From Amoebidium appalachense (lineage: Eukaryota > Ichthyosporea): 64,000 nt of DNA. The first letter of the stretch is position 1, and every line of letters begins with the position of its first letter. This document shows positions 41,686 to 64,000 of the stretch, piece after piece. The position numbers and the translations under genes are program-made. The notes below the pieces were generated by a model. That model was not told the DNA's origin. It made no database searches and worked only from the letters and a program-made list of their open reading frames with translations. Location: the NCBI GenBank assembly GCA_963693365.1, contig CAVNZM010000009.1, forward strand, positions 8,370,001 to 8,434,000. Reading direction: 5' to 3'.

Positions 41686-64000
<22,315 letters not shown>

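Overview
The window is nuclear DNA of a eukaryote. It has GT-AG spliceosomal introns in four genes, a Pol III type tRNA-Glu, LTR retrotransposons and a DNA-transposon-like element. Introns and spacers are packed with homopolymer C/G tracts (often 20-70 bases), A/T tracts and dinucleotide repeats, so most long open frames (poly-Pro, poly-Gly, Thr-His, Val-Cys) are not genes. The protein set (ABCA transporter, class C GPCR, BTB and T1/KCTD adaptors, a large mitochondrial-type helical protein) points to a unicellular eukaryote, for example an alveolate alga or a unicellular relative of animals. I cannot place it further from sequence alone.

Layout. 1-10.3 kb: a Ty3/gypsy element, cut by the left edge, interrupted by a complete Ty1/copia element (1411-8153) with two 925-bp LTRs that read as identical and a 5-bp target duplication GTCCA. 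12.6-13.5 kb: a broken copia remnant on the minus strand. 14.1-18.0 kb (+): a three-exon BTB-BACK gene with a C-terminal MATH-like part. 19.5-24.0 kb (-): a T1/KCTD domain joined to an NHL propeller, reconstructed from three exons. 24.0-24.6 kb: a divergent promoter interval containing a palindromic TGACGTCA site. 24.6-26.8 kb (+): an intronless 717-residue protein with a mitochondrial-type presequence. 29.5-38.4 kb (-): a 12-exon gene for a 1001-residue receptor, in which a bacterial family-1 solute-binding protein is fused to a class C seven-helix GPCR. 39.7-39.9 kb: a tRNA-Glu(TTC) and a decayed relative. 40.2-40.8 kb: a Tc1/mariner-style TIR element carrying a 37-codon ORF. 41.7-64.0 kb (-): the last 31 exons of an ABCA-type full ABC transporter that continues past the right edge.

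The most unusual item is the binding-protein/GPCR fusion. It implies a cell-surface receptor that senses a small ligand, perhaps a sugar or oligosaccharide, with a bacterial-type Venus-flytrap module. The T1-NHL protein has the layout of a CUL3 adaptor with a propeller, and it faces the BTB-BACK gene tail to tail. Several ABCA introns carry tandem copies of their own splice junctions. Exon boundaries were set by hand from GT/AG sites, reading-frame phase and family continuity. For the receptor (12 exons) and the ABCA gene (31 exons) every phase closes without a frameshift.
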